Source: an uncultured Clostridia bacterium (GTDB lineage: Bacteria; Bacillota; Clostridia; Oscillospirales; Acutalibacteraceae). From it: 30,446 nt of DNA. The number at the start of each line of letters is the position of its first letter. Position 1 is the stretch's first letter. Made by a program: the position numbers and the translations under genes. Positions 22,592 through 30,446 of this stretch are shown here, piece after piece. The notes below the pieces were generated by a model, which did not search any database, was not told the DNA's origin, and saw nothing but the letters and a program-made list of their open reading frames with translations. The stretch covers positions 1 to 30,446 of the forward strand of contig CALDOU010000029.1 of assembly GCA_937912175.1 (NCBI GenBank), written 5' to 3'.

Positions 22592-24382
22592 TTAAACTTT
22601 ATCTTTTATAATTTTTTCAAGAGTTTCATCGATTAAATGTTTATATTCATCCAGTAATTCCAATTTGTCGTTCGGGACTTCATATTTTATACGTGTAAGT
22701 TTATCGAAAATTCCGGTTTCCAATACTCTTGAAATCGGAATGGATGCACTTATAAGTTGTCTTACACGTCTATTCAAATAAAGAATTATGCCCATCATTT
22801 TTTTCTGTTTTTTCAAAGGAACAAAAGTATCATCTTTATGAAAAGCATTTTGCTGTAAAAATCCGACTCTTATAACTTTAGCAATTTCAATAATTAATTT
22901 CTGGTCATCAGGTAAAACATCAGCACCAACCAATTTTACTATTTCCATTAATTTATCTTCTTCGCTGAGTATTGATGCCATTTTTTTACGATATCTTATA
23001 AAAGATTCTCCTACATTTTTAGTATACCAAGGATCTAAATCACCAAAATACTCACTATAACTGTTAATCCAGTTAATAGCGGGATAGTGCCTTGCATATG
23101 CCAAAGATTTATCAAGCGCCCAAAAACACCTTACAAATCGTTTCGTGTTTTGAGTTACAGGTTCAGAAAAATCGGATCCTTGAGGTGATACAGCTCCGAT
23201 AATAGTAACCGAACCTTCATTTTCACTCAAAGTTTCCGCTCTTCCGGCTCTTTCATAAAATGCGGATAATCTTGAAGGTAAATATGGGGGAAACCCTTCT
23301 TCAGCGGGCATTTCCTCAAGGCGTCCGGAAATTTCTCGAAGAGCCTCTGCCCATCTTGAAGTTGAATCCGCCATAATTGCTACATCATAGCCCATATCCC
23401 GATAATATTCGGCAAGGGTTATACCTGTATAAATAGAAGCTTCACGAGCCGCCACCGGCATATTTGATGTGTTGGCAATAAGTACCGTACGTTCAGTCAT
23501 AGGTTTGTTGGATTTCGGGTCAACAAGTTTAGAAAACTCATCAACAACCTGGCTCATTTCATTACCGCGTTCACCACAACCTATATAAACAATTATGTCC
23601 GCATCACACCATTTTGCCAATTGATGTTGAGTCATGGTTTTTCCGGTACCAAATCCCCCGGGTACAGCTGCCGCTCCGCCTTTTGCCACAGGAAAAAGAG
23701 CGTCAATTATTCTTTGTCCGGTAATAAGCGGTATATTTGATGGCAATCTTTTTTTCATCGGCCTCGGAATACGAATGGGCCAATACTGGCAAAGAGTAAG
23801 TTCATGTACAACTTCGTTTTCATCTTTAATTTTTAAAATTACGTCATTTACTTTATATTTTCCGTCATCTTTAATTTCCACAACTTCTCCGTGCATATCG
23901 GGAGGAACCATGCACTTGTGAGTAATTATGGAAGTTTCGGTACATTCGGCATAAATCATACCGCTTGTAAGTTTGTCCCCTTTTTTTACCAATATTTTAA
24001 CTTCCCACTCTTTTTCTTGATCCAAAGCAGGAACACTGCAGCCACGACTAATAAACGCTCCGCTTATTTTTTCAATGGATTTAAGCGGCCGTTCAATTCC
24101 GTCAAATATATTATCCAAAATTCCGGGCCCCAAACAAACCTTCATCGGTCCACCTGTTCCAACAACAGGTTCACCGGGTTTAAGCCCCGTTGTTTCTTCA
24201 TAAACCTGAATAGTAGTTAAATCATCGGTAATACCGATGACCTCCCCAATAAGACGCTCACCGCCAACATAAACCATTTCCATCATAGAAAATGATTTTG
24301 TTTTTTTAACGGTAACAACAGGACCGTTTATTCCATATATAACATCATTAGCCGATGTTTCGTTAAATTTATTATCACTCAT
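22592..24382 (-). CDS. ntpA: V-type ATP synthase subunit A (catalytic)
   Basis: Subunit A carries the catalytic nucleotide sites. It has IYGINGPVVTVKK and the A-type bulge region (EKEWEVKILVKKGDKL through PIRIPRPMKKRLPSNIPLITGQRIIDALFP). The P-loop is GGFGTGKTMTQHQLAKW, followed by GCGERGNEMSQVVDEF and DSTSRWAEALREISGRLEEMPAEEGFPPYL. About 596 residues is normal. The start is uncertain: I use ATG 24382 (MSDNKF), but TTG 24391 adds MID. Neither has a Shine-Dalgarno sequence close by; the nearest, GGGAGG at 24426-24431, is separated by a possible hairpin at 24394-24423. It lies between ntpE and ntpB. The operon contains a full V-type set and no F-type genes appear in the window. Confidence 0.95.
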   Translation of the reverse strand: MSDNKFNETSANDVIYGINGPVVTVKKTKSFSMMEMVYVGGERLIGEVIGITDDLTTIQVYEETTGLKPGEPVVGTGGPMKVCLGPGILDNIFDGIERPLKSIEKISGAFISRGCSVPALDQEKEWEVKILVKKGDKLTSGMIYAECTETSIITHKCMVPPDMHGEVVEIKDDGKYKVNDVILKIKDENEVVHELTLCQYWPIRIPRPMKKRLPSNIPLITGQRIIDALFPVAKGGAAAVPGGFGTGKTMTQHQLAKWCDADIIVYIGCGERGNEMSQVVDEFSKLVDPKSNKPMTERTVLIANTSNMPVAAREASIYTGITLAEYYRDMGYDVAIMADSTSRWAEALREISGRLEEMPAEEGFPPYLPSRLSAFYERAGRAETLSENEGSVTIIGAVSPQGSDFSEPVTQNTKRFVRCFWALDKSLAYARHYPAINWINSYSEYFGDLDPWYTKNVGESFIRYRKKMASILSEEDKLMEIVKLVGADVLPDDQKLIIEIAKVIRVGFLQQNAFHKDDTFVPLKKQKKMMGIILYLNRRVRQLISASIPISRVLETGIFDKLTRIKYEVPNDKLELLDEYKHLIDETLEKIIKDKV

Positions 24383-24393
24383 ATCAATCAAAG

Positions 24394-24431
24394 AAGCGCA
24401 TACAGAATACGCTGCGAACGCTTATCCTCCC
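24394..24431 (-). promoter_or_regulatory. Distant ribosome binding site and hairpin before ntpA
   Basis: On the minus strand GGGAGG (24426-24431) is followed by AAGCG (24419-24423) and, 20 bases on, CGCTT (24394-24398), which can pair. An alternative pairing uses CGCA (24413-24416) with TGCG (24397-24400). If folded, the binding site would lie about 13 bases from the ATG or 4 from the TTG; unfolded it is 43 or 34 bases away. The parts are seen, the role is inferred. Confidence 0.35.
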
Positions 24432-24448
24432 ACCTTTAATATTTAAAT

Positions 24449-25042
24449 TTATGACAAAAGCACCCCAAAATTAGCTGCAGCCCAATCCTTTTGGTCTTTA
24501 AGTTTAGCGTCCAAAGTCTCATCGGCAATTAACCCTCTTGAAGGACTATAACCTCTTATCCCTCCGATAGTAATATCAGACGCCACGTTTATTTTACATT
24601 CTCTGCCAAAGGCTTTTAAAATCAAATCGGCATATTTTATATCCGATTTTTTTACAAAAAGCTCTGTATCGGGATCTGAAAGAACTTTAGAAATCTGAGC
24701 AGAATAATCTTTTAAAACTTCCGCATATTTTTCCGAAGACGTAAAGTTTACAAGTCTTTCGTGACATTCTTTGAAAATATCTTTCATCATTTCACGACGG
24801 CGCAAAGAAACTTTCTTTCTTTCTTCAAGTTCTTTATGAGAAACCTCTATAACAATTTTGTTTCTCATTGCCACCAATTCTTTTTTTATCATATTATTTG
24901 TATCTTCCATAATTTGAGATTCCGCTTTTTGCAACTCACGTTCTTCTATTTCTTTTATCTCATCAGTTATACGTGATTTCTTTCTTTTGGCATATTTATC
25001 TATGGTATTTAAAAAATTACTGGATTTATAACTCTTATGCAA
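24449..25042 (-). CDS. ntpE: V-type ATP synthase subunit E (peripheral stalk)
   Basis: Subunit E pairs with the small H/G subunit in the peripheral stalk that holds the head still against rotation. The 197-residue protein has a long charged N-terminal helix (KRKKSRITDEIKEIEERELQ through ELEERKKVSLRRREMMKDIF). A compact C-terminal domain follows, ending ITIGGIRGYSPSRGLIADETLDAKL, which resembles the family pattern GGvvv.s.dGri.vdnTLearL. The start is TTG at 25042, with GGAGGG 8 bases upstream; no ATG lies near. It follows subunit F by 27 bases. Confidence 0.93.
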   Translation of the reverse strand: MHKSYKSSNFLNTIDKYAKRKKSRITDEIKEIEERELQKAESQIMEDTNNMIKKELVAMRNKIVIEVSHKELEERKKVSLRRREMMKDIFKECHERLVNFTSSEKYAEVLKDYSAQISKVLSDPDTELFVKKSDIKYADLILKAFGRECKINVASDITIGGIRGYSPSRGLIADETLDAKLKDQKDWAAANFGVLLS

Positions 25043-25069
25043 TGTTACAACCCTCCTTTAAAATCATAT

Positions 25070-25381
25070 TTAAATTTTAAGACCTATGGCATCTCTTATA
25101 TATCCCGTAATAGCATCTTTCTTTTTTCCGGGAGAAGATTTGCTGTCCGGAATTTCAATTATCAAAGTCTTTTTATTGGAATTCTTCAATTCATATATTA
25201 AGTCTTTACACATTTCCACAAGCTTTTCGGTAATTAAAACGATGGCTACATTTTCATCATTTATTGCATTATCAAGAGCTTTTTTCACTTCTTCGGGAGT
25301 AGTTGCCATAATCCCGGGTATCCCGGCCAAGCGCATTCCAACCAAAGTATCGGTATTATCACTTATAAGCTCAAAACGCAT
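25070..25381 (-). CDS. ntpF: V-type ATP synthase subunit F (rotor)
   Basis: Subunit F binds the central shaft D and adjusts rotation. The 103-residue length fits. The start MRFELISDNTDTLVGMRLAGIPG is the typical Rossmann-like opening (family: GD.dtv.GFrLaGi.g). AIVLITEKLVEMCKDLI and IEIPDSKSSPG follow in the expected order. The ATG is 4 bases after the subunit K stop and its AGGAG lies inside the end of ntpK, so the two genes are probably translationally coupled. Confidence 0.94.
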   Translation of the reverse strand: MRFELISDNTDTLVGMRLAGIPGIMATTPEEVKKALDNAINDENVAIVLITEKLVEMCKDLIYELKNSNKKTLIIEIPDSKSSPGKKKDAITGYIRDAIGLKI

Positions 25382-25385
25382 ATAA

Positions 25386-25832
25386 CTATGCTCCTAATCC
25401 GAGAGCATCTAATTTACCGAAAATCATAATGGAAATCAATAGACCATAAATAGCAATACCTTCACCCAAAGCAACAAAAATAAGTGCTTTACCGAACGCT
25501 TTTGGATCTTCCGAAGTAGCTGCGATTGCCGCGGGAGCTGCAGAAGCAACAGCGATTCCTCCTCCGATTCCCGAAAGGCCGGTAACCAAAGCGGCAGCTA
25601 TGAGCCCTACCCCAAATGCATTTGCCGCAGCGTCACTAAATCCACCGGCAGATACTTTTTCCGCAGCGTGAACGACAGGAGTAAAAATACAAGCGCCCAT
25701 AATTACAATTGATGATAAAATTTGCAATGTTACTGCTGTCTTTTTATTCATTCCTTTTTTTACTGCTTGAGTTGCAAGCCACACACTTAAAATAATACAA
25801 AGAACAGGGATAATAAAATACAAAGTTGACAT
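25386..25832 (-). CDS. ntpK: V-type ATP synthase subunit K (membrane ring proteolipid)
   Basis: Subunit K forms the ion-carrying rotor ring. I start it at ATG 25832, because the longer frame begins at a TTG that forms part of the binding site GGAGG. The 148 residues make four membrane helices: 4-22, 34-55, 71-106 and 112-138. The ion-binding carboxylate is E124 in FVALGEGIAIYG, helix 4. The first pair of helices has no acidic residue in the membrane and has lost the glycine-rich pattern, so there is one site per four helices. The Glu is followed by Gly rather than Ser or Thr, and helix 3 (GLSGIGGGIAVASAAP) has no Gln. The Na+ ligands known from Enterococcus hirae NtpK are thus not evident. 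The coupling ion is therefore uncertain, possibly protons. Confidence 0.93.
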   Translation of the reverse strand: MSTLYFIIPVLCIILSVWLATQAVKKGMNKKTAVTLQILSSIVIMGACIFTPVVHAAEKVSAGGFSDAAANAFGVGLIAAALVTGLSGIGGGIAVASAAPAAIAATSEDPKAFGKALIFVALGEGIAIYGLLISIMIFGKLDALGLGA

Positions 25833-25893
25833 AATAAATTCCTCCAAATTTTTTTAATATATTTTAAAAATTAAATTTTTAAGCTAATTTATT

Positions 25894-27846
25894 TTAATTA
25901 TTTTCGGATACGGTAACGGGAGTAAACACCCGTCCTTGACCTTCAAAAAACTTACTGAATATTTCATAAAATTCTAATCTTAAAACCTGTATTCCCGCCA
26001 AAAGAGCTTCCAAAGCACTGATTATTATATTTCCTACAATTACGGTTATAATATATCCTGCTCCGCCGGACATATCGGCTATTGTAAACACCACCATCAT
26101 CATTCCGGCGTGAACCAAAACAAAAGCACCGACTCTTAAAAACGACATGGTATTTGCAACATAACTTAAGATTACTTCAAATAATTCAAAAAAACTTTGA
26201 GCTATATAATCTCCCCAATTTTCCGGCAACCAATGGGGGTCTTTATTTACAAGCTTTATAAACATTTCACTAAACATTAAAAACATCAGTGGCAAAATTA
26301 TCAGCAAAGAAATGTATAAAACATTTACTGTTCCAGTATGAAGAGCCAACATATCCACAAGCATAAATACTGTTGCCGAATAAAATATCAATCCACATAG
26401 GCCATTTGAACCAAACAATGCTTCCCCGTAATTTTTTCTCTTAATTGACGAATATATCCCAAACAACATCGCAACCATCAAAAGTAAAATCCCTATTCCG
26501 ACCGCAACATAGATTATATAATTTGTGGTCGAAGAATCCATAACTTCAATAGGCTTGTGGTCTAAACCAAATACATTTTTATAAAACGGATCCAAAGCAT
26601 GTTCAAACCCGAAAACGGAACCAAAAACCAATCCGAAAATTGCGGAAAACAGTCCACAGGAAATCATAATTTTTCCAAGCTGCATTTTCTTAAACTTCCA
26701 CATTAAGTAGCCAACCAACGAAACTAAAAGACCTTGTCCCAAATCCGCAAACATAATTCCAAATAAAATATTATAAGTTATCGCCACAAAAGCGGTTGGA
26801 TCCATTTCGTTATATGACGGAAGGCCATAAGTATCAACAAAAAATTCAAATGGTTTAAACAATTTACGGTTTTTAAGTTTTACCGGCGGAGCATGATTTA
26901 AAATATTTTGTCCTTTTTCCGTAGAGTACTCCAAGTTTTTAATTTTGCTTATTTTTTCGGTAAATTCCTTTAAATTTTCTTGAGGTACCCAACCCACCAA
27001 AATAAAACTGTCATTATATTGCGCCGCATATGATTTAATATCGAAATAAGTTCCCAATTCTTTAAGCTTTGTATAAAATTTTGAACACTGATCTTTATTT
27101 GATTTCCAAAACTCAGATATTTTTTTATCTATACTTTCGATTTTTTTATAAATATCATTTTGTTCTTTTTGTAATTGGGAAGATGCCTCAAAAGGTGTTT
27201 TATCATAAGGTTCCATTTTTATTTCTTCAAAATAAATTGAAGCAAATAACCTATCTATTTCTTCCTCATTGGGAACATCAGCAAAATATAATCCCCACTG
27301 ATAATCGCAATCTTTTAAAAATGGGAAAAATATAAGTTCCAATCCCTTTTTTTCACTCTGTTCAGCAAGCCCGGAAAAATTTTCATATGAACTAAGCGGA
27401 ATTTTTCCAAACTTGGGTTTTATATACTCACAAGAAAGAATTTCTTTCAAAGTTTTATTTAGCCCGTAAAAATGTTTAAGTTTTTCAACTTCTTTCTTAC
27501 AATCATCAAGTTTTTGATAAAGCGCGCGCCTTTCATCAACCATTTTTCCGATATTTTCGGAAAAGTTTCGTACATAGCGTTCTATCTTCGGCTGATTAAC
27601 ATGAAAGCCATTGATGTCTACTTTTTCCAACTTGCCACCGCAAGAGTATACTGCATTTTTTAAAGTTTGAAGAGGTTCGGAATAAGGATTTTCTTCTGAA
27701 ATAGCCATAAAATTTTTGGTGTTGGAATAAAAAGAAAAAACATTGTCCGGCTGAAAAACTCCGGATTCACCGCAAATATTAACTAATTCATTGATTTTAT
27801 TCATAGAACCTATCATACTGATGAAACTCATTTCAGACACAGCCAT
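25894..27846 (-). CDS. ntpI: V-type ATP synthase subunit I (membrane stator)
   Basis: Subunit I, the counterpart of eukaryotic subunit a, provides the half-channels for ions beside the K ring and anchors the peripheral stalks. The 650-residue protein has a long soluble N-terminal half with coiled coils (around 85-125 and 230-280). Then come about eight membrane helices from residue 355 on, starting DPTAFVAITYNILFGIMFAD. The conserved late stretch is ANTMSFLRVGAFVLVHAGMM, holding the essential arginine, followed by LEALLAGIQVLRLEFYEIFSKFFEGQGRVFTP. Shine-Dalgarno GAGAGGTG precedes the ATG. It lies between ntpC and ntpK; the 61-base gap to ntpK is AT-rich. Confidence 0.96.
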   Translation of the reverse strand: MAVSEMSFISMIGSMNKINELVNICGESGVFQPDNVFSFYSNTKNFMAISEENPYSEPLQTLKNAVYSCGGKLEKVDINGFHVNQPKIERYVRNFSENIGKMVDERRALYQKLDDCKKEVEKLKHFYGLNKTLKEILSCEYIKPKFGKIPLSSYENFSGLAEQSEKKGLELIFFPFLKDCDYQWGLYFADVPNEEEIDRLFASIYFEEIKMEPYDKTPFEASSQLQKEQNDIYKKIESIDKKISEFWKSNKDQCSKFYTKLKELGTYFDIKSYAAQYNDSFILVGWVPQENLKEFTEKISKIKNLEYSTEKGQNILNHAPPVKLKNRKLFKPFEFFVDTYGLPSYNEMDPTAFVAITYNILFGIMFADLGQGLLVSLVGYLMWKFKKMQLGKIMISCGLFSAIFGLVFGSVFGFEHALDPFYKNVFGLDHKPIEVMDSSTTNYIIYVAVGIGILLLMVAMLFGIYSSIKRKNYGEALFGSNGLCGLIFYSATVFMLVDMLALHTGTVNVLYISLLIILPLMFLMFSEMFIKLVNKDPHWLPENWGDYIAQSFFELFEVILSYVANTMSFLRVGAFVLVHAGMMMVVFTIADMSGGAGYIITVIVGNIIISALEALLAGIQVLRLEFYEIFSKFFEGQGRVFTPVTVSENN

Positions 27847-27917
27847 TTAAAAAGGCACCTCTCTTTTTACTTTAAAATAATAAATTCTGAGCTTATCATT
27901 TCAATCCACTTGTTGTA

Positions 27918-28958
27918 TCAAACAGCCCCAATAAGCATTTTCCTAATTTGGTCAGGTGAAATTCTGTATTTAATACCTTCAATAACATTTATTATATTAA
28001 AAATTTCAATTTCCTTTAAAAATATATAAGACATTAAAACCACAGGCGGGAAAATTGAAAACCTTATTTTATGTCTGCACCAATCATAACGCATGTTCAT
28101 CGGAACTTTATCAATAACATCCAACCCTCTTGAAAACCACTTTTTCCCCATAGAAGTATTTTTCATATCATTCATCATTTGTTTGGGATTTGGGGAATCT
28201 ATAAATTTTTGAAGCTGTTCTTTGGAAAGCGTTCCGTGACTCATAAGAGCCGACATCATATAATCTCTTTCCAAATTATAAAATTTTCGCATGCGTACTA
28301 TTCTAATAAGATTACTCAAGTCAATATAGAGATTAAAAAAATCTGTAAGTTCTTTTTTTGCCGAACCTTTTACATACCTATTTATAATTCCAAAAACGAT
28401 TTCATAAAGATAATTATATAAAGCGGTTTCTATACCGGTTAAATCTATACATTTTTTATCTTTGGGCTTAAAGGGTAAAAGAATTTTATAATAATTGGAT
28501 TTTTTCATAACATTTAAAAAATCATCATAATTTCTAATGTTTTTCAAAGCTCTTAAATTCACTTTTGTATGGCTGTAAAAGAAATCCGGAATTGTATGAA
28601 TATATTCTCCCGATTTTCCTGCCGCCAAAAGCATCAAACTGTGCATTATTTGCTCTATTTCCGCTCTGGCTATTATATATTCAAAAAAATGTTCTCCCAC
28701 CGAAATATCATATCTGCCCAAAGACTCAAAATCCAAAAAAAGTTTATATTTTAATTTTTGCTCCAAATCCACCCTGTGAATATTACTTTCATTAACTCCC
28801 GAAAGCACTTCGGAGTAGCCGGTTTTTCTTTTAAGATAAGAAGCAATATCGGGGATGTTTCTACACGATAGCAACTCTGTATAATTTTTTGGGGTAAAAC
28901 TTTTTCCATACATTGCCCGAGCTTTGGAAAGCACTGCGTTAGAAGCATAAGAAATCAT
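27918..28958 (-). CDS. ntpC: V-type ATP synthase subunit C (rotor-ring adaptor)
   Basis: Subunit C, like eukaryotic subunit d, sits as a funnel on the K ring and couples it to the D-F shaft. The 346-residue, mostly helical protein begins ISYASNAVLSKARAMYGK, typical of the family. It has EHFFEYIIARAEIEQIMHSL and the conserved DLSNLIRIVRMRKFYNL. The ending IEIFNIINVIEGIKYRISPD is the strongest match (family: E..nl..ii.gk.....e.ir). No Shine-Dalgarno sequence precedes the ATG at 28958; the bases before it are ACGTTGCTTTAAAAA, with a stop codon in frame just upstream. Translation may be weak or depend on the gene before it, 84 bases away. Confidence 0.93.
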   Translation of the reverse strand: MISYASNAVLSKARAMYGKSFTPKNYTELLSCRNIPDIASYLKRKTGYSEVLSGVNESNIHRVDLEQKLKYKLFLDFESLGRYDISVGEHFFEYIIARAEIEQIMHSLMLLAAGKSGEYIHTIPDFFYSHTKVNLRALKNIRNYDDFLNVMKKSNYYKILLPFKPKDKKCIDLTGIETALYNYLYEIVFGIINRYVKGSAKKELTDFFNLYIDLSNLIRIVRMRKFYNLERDYMMSALMSHGTLSKEQLQKFIDSPNPKQMMNDMKNTSMGKKWFSRGLDVIDKVPMNMRYDWCRHKIRFSIFPPVVLMSYIFLKEIEIFNIINVIEGIKYRISPDQIRKMLIGAV

Positions 28959-29042
28959 TTTTTAAAGCAACGTAAAACTTTTAGTAAAAAGTCGGTTGCC
29001 GCATTCACCACCATCCGTAATTATTTTTTGATTTTTCGAACT

Positions 29043-29354
29043 TTATTTTTCAATAACTCTGTTTACAATGGCGTCAATCCAATTATCTTTATTTTCACAA
29101 TAAATTTTTTCTATTCGATCATATTTTTCTTTGTAATTTTTCTCTATTACTTTTAATCTTACTAAAGCTTTAACTTTTTCTTCTTTTTCCATCGTTTTTA
29201 TACGAGAACGAGCTTTTTCAATATATTCATTTCTTTTTTGCTCTTTTATGTCACTTATTTTTCTTTCGGAATCTATTTTAAGCTGATTGGCTTTGGTGAG
29301 GCTTTCCCTGGCTTCTTGATCAAGTTTTATTATCTTTTCTATCATATCTTCCAT
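29043..29354 (-). CDS. V-type ATPase peripheral stalk subunit (H/G type)
   Basis: A 103-residue protein that is one continuous charged helix, from MEDMIEKIIKLDQEARESL through EKARSRIKTMEKEEKVKALV. Size, coiled-coil character and place as first gene of the operon fit the small stalk subunit called H in archaea and G in eukaryotes. This subunit partners subunit E. Sequence alone is weak evidence because coiled coils look alike; position makes the call. GAGGT lies 9 bases before the ATG. A promoter at 29417-29444 starts the operon. Confidence 0.8.
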   Translation of the reverse strand: MEDMIEKIIKLDQEARESLTKANQLKIDSERKISDIKEQKRNEYIEKARSRIKTMEKEEKVKALVRLKVIEKNYKEKYDRIEKIYCENKDNWIDAIVNRVIEK

Positions 29355-29416
29355 AATACGTTTACCTCACTTATACAATAATTTTTAATAATTATGTTTA
29401 ACTTTCACTACATAGA

Positions 29417-29444
29417 ATTATGATACAAATATTTAAAAAGTCAA
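29417..29444 (-). promoter_or_regulatory. Promoter of the V-ATPase operon
   Basis: On the minus strand TTGACT (29439-29444), 16-base spacer, CATAAT (29417-29422), about 60 bases before the first ATG. It is divergent from the pyrH promoter 100 bases away. Confidence 0.6.
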
Positions 29445-29545
29445 TATCTTAAATAAATTTTTTTTAAACAGTATTTTGGAATTTTATAAAAAATAACCTT
29501 ATTAAAAAATAAAATCAAATACCGTCCTAAATTATTCTTAAACTA

Positions 29546-29574
29546 TTTACATAATTAATAGGTTAGAGTAAAAT
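29546..29574 (+). promoter_or_regulatory. Promoter of pyrH-frr
   Basis: TTTACA (29546-29551), 17-base spacer, TAAAAT (29569-29574), about 75 bases before the pyrH start. Confidence 0.6.
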
Positions 29575-29647
29575 ATTATCAATGAAAAAACAAAAATATT
29601 TTTTATAAATGTTAAATTTTTTAGCAACCGATTAGGAGTGTTTATAT

Positions 29648-30355
29648 TTGAAATCAGTTTATAAAAGAGTTCTTATAAAAATCAGCGGAGAAGCTTTGGC
29701 GGGAAATCAAAAAACAGGAATAGATTTTGAATCTCTTAAACCACTGGCGAAAACAATTAAAAAATGTTCTGAAACAGGCACTGAAATAGCAATCGTTGTC
29801 GGCGGAGGAAACTTTTGGAGAGGGCGCTCAAGCGGAGACATGAACCGAGTATGTGCGGACCACATGGGAATGTTAGCTACGGTAATTAACGCATTGGGGC
29901 TTGCCGATTCTTTAGAAAAAGAAGGGCTGGATGTACGCATTATGACAGCAGTTGCATTTCCACAAATAGGAGAACTTTATTCACCAAACCGAGCAATTCA
30001 CCACTTAAAGAAAGGGCGAGTCGTTATTTTCGGCTACGGCACCGGAAACGCATTTTTTTCAACAGATACAGCGGCCTCTTTAAGAGCTTCCGAAATACAG
30101 GCCGATGCCATATTCAAAGCTACAAATGTAGACGGTGTTTATGACTCTGACCCATCAATAAATCCAAACGCCAAAAAATATACCGAGGTAACATTTGAAG
30201 AAGTATTAAGCAAAAACTTAAAGGTTATGGACTCTACCGCTGCTTCAATGTGCAGAGACAACAATATTTGCGTATTGGTATTCAATATGAATGACCCAAA
30301 CAATATCTTAAAAACACTTGAAGGCGAAAACTTGGGAACAATAGCAAAACCATAA
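29648..30355 (+). CDS. pyrH: UMP kinase PyrH
   Basis: PyrH phosphorylates UMP to UDP in pyrimidine nucleotide synthesis; bacterial enzymes are hexamers of the amino acid kinase fold. The 235-residue protein shows KRVLIKISGEALAG, IAIVVGGGNFWRGR and ADHMGMLATVINALGLADSL. The nucleotide-binding half has FSTDTAASLRASEIQADAIF and KATNVDGVYDSDP. The start is TTG at 29648, with AGGAG 9 bases upstream and the family-typical N terminus MKSVYKRVLIKISGE. The usual rpsB-tsf pair is not upstream; instead the gene has its own promoter and is divergent from the V-ATPase operon. The likely frr gene begins 55 bases after its stop. Confidence 0.96.
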   Translation: MKSVYKRVLIKISGEALAGNQKTGIDFESLKPLAKTIKKCSETGTEIAIVVGGGNFWRGRSSGDMNRVCADHMGMLATVINALGLADSLEKEGLDVRIMTAVAFPQIGELYSPNRAIHHLKKGRVVIFGYGTGNAFFSTDTAASLRASEIQADAIFKATNVDGVYDSDPSINPNAKKYTEVTFEEVLSKNLKVMDSTAASMCRDNNICVLVFNMNDPNNILKTLEGENLGTIAKP

Positions 30356-30410
30356 TTAAAAAACAAAAATTCAAAAAACTAAAATCATATAAATATTCGG
30401 AGGAAAAATT

Positions 30411-30446
30411 ATGAATCAATTGTTAAACGAAATAAAAGCCCGCATG
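30411..30446 (+). CDS. frr: Start of a gene, probably ribosome recycling factor (3' partial)
   Basis: The window ends 12 codons into this gene: MNQLLNEIKARM. The ATG has GGAGG 8 bases upstream. The call rests mainly on position, since frr follows pyrH in most bacteria; a helical, charged start fits the ribosome recycling factor N terminus. The fragment is too short for a firm identification. Confidence 0.55.
   Translation, partial: MNQLLNEIKARM

Noticed and set aside
20443..29354. F-type ATP synthase
   Set aside because: Gene set (A, B, C, D, E, F, H/G, I, K) and sequences are of the V/A type; no F-type subunits are present.

Overview
The window is AT-rich chromosomal DNA from a low-GC, spore-forming Firmicute, most likely a member of the Clostridia. 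The signs are the sporulation pair spoIIGA-sigE, a perfect CIRCE element in front of groESL, a clostridial-style V-type ATPase operon, frequent TTG starts with strong Shine-Dalgarno sequences, and CCA-encoding tRNA genes. Genus cannot be fixed from sequence alone.

Layout, left half. 1-2963: the 3' end of a gene with 42-bp tandem repeats coding for a 14-residue acidic repeat, then a large secreted protein of unknown function with its own promoter. 3014-3102: tRNA-Ser(CGA) on the minus strand, sharing a hairpin terminator with the gene before it. 3227-4940: spoIIGA-sigE behind a promoter with an unusually long spacer, as expected of a Spo0A-activated spoIIG promoter. 5044-5688: five tRNAs (Gly, Arg, His, Gln, Lys) with two tandem promoters and a strong terminator. 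5763-8378: secA (minus). 8640-10118: a GNAT acetyltransferase converging on a divergent gpsA. 10557-11669: ftsZ, with a long AT-rich leader. 11751-11862: a decayed piece of an IS200/IS605-type tnpA.

Layout, right half. From 29354 down to 12014 everything is on the minus strand: a complete nine-gene V-type ATPase operon (subunits H/G, C, I, K, F, E, A, B, D), a three-gene export system of the NHLM/NHLP bacteriocin type (short HlyD-like adaptor, peptidase-containing ABC transporter, second ABC transporter), mnmA, and groES-groEL under CIRCE control. Divergent from the ATPase operon is pyrH, followed by the first 12 codons of what is probably frr.

Most of the window is core housekeeping. The accessory parts are the repeat protein and secreted protein at the left end, the IS remnant, and the peptide export operon, whose cargo is not encoded in the window. 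The export system is the best candidate for a system with an undescribed product. SpoIIGA and SigE act together: SpoIIGA cleaves the pro-sequence from SigE in the mother cell. The V-ATPase couples ATP hydrolysis or synthesis to ion movement across the membrane.
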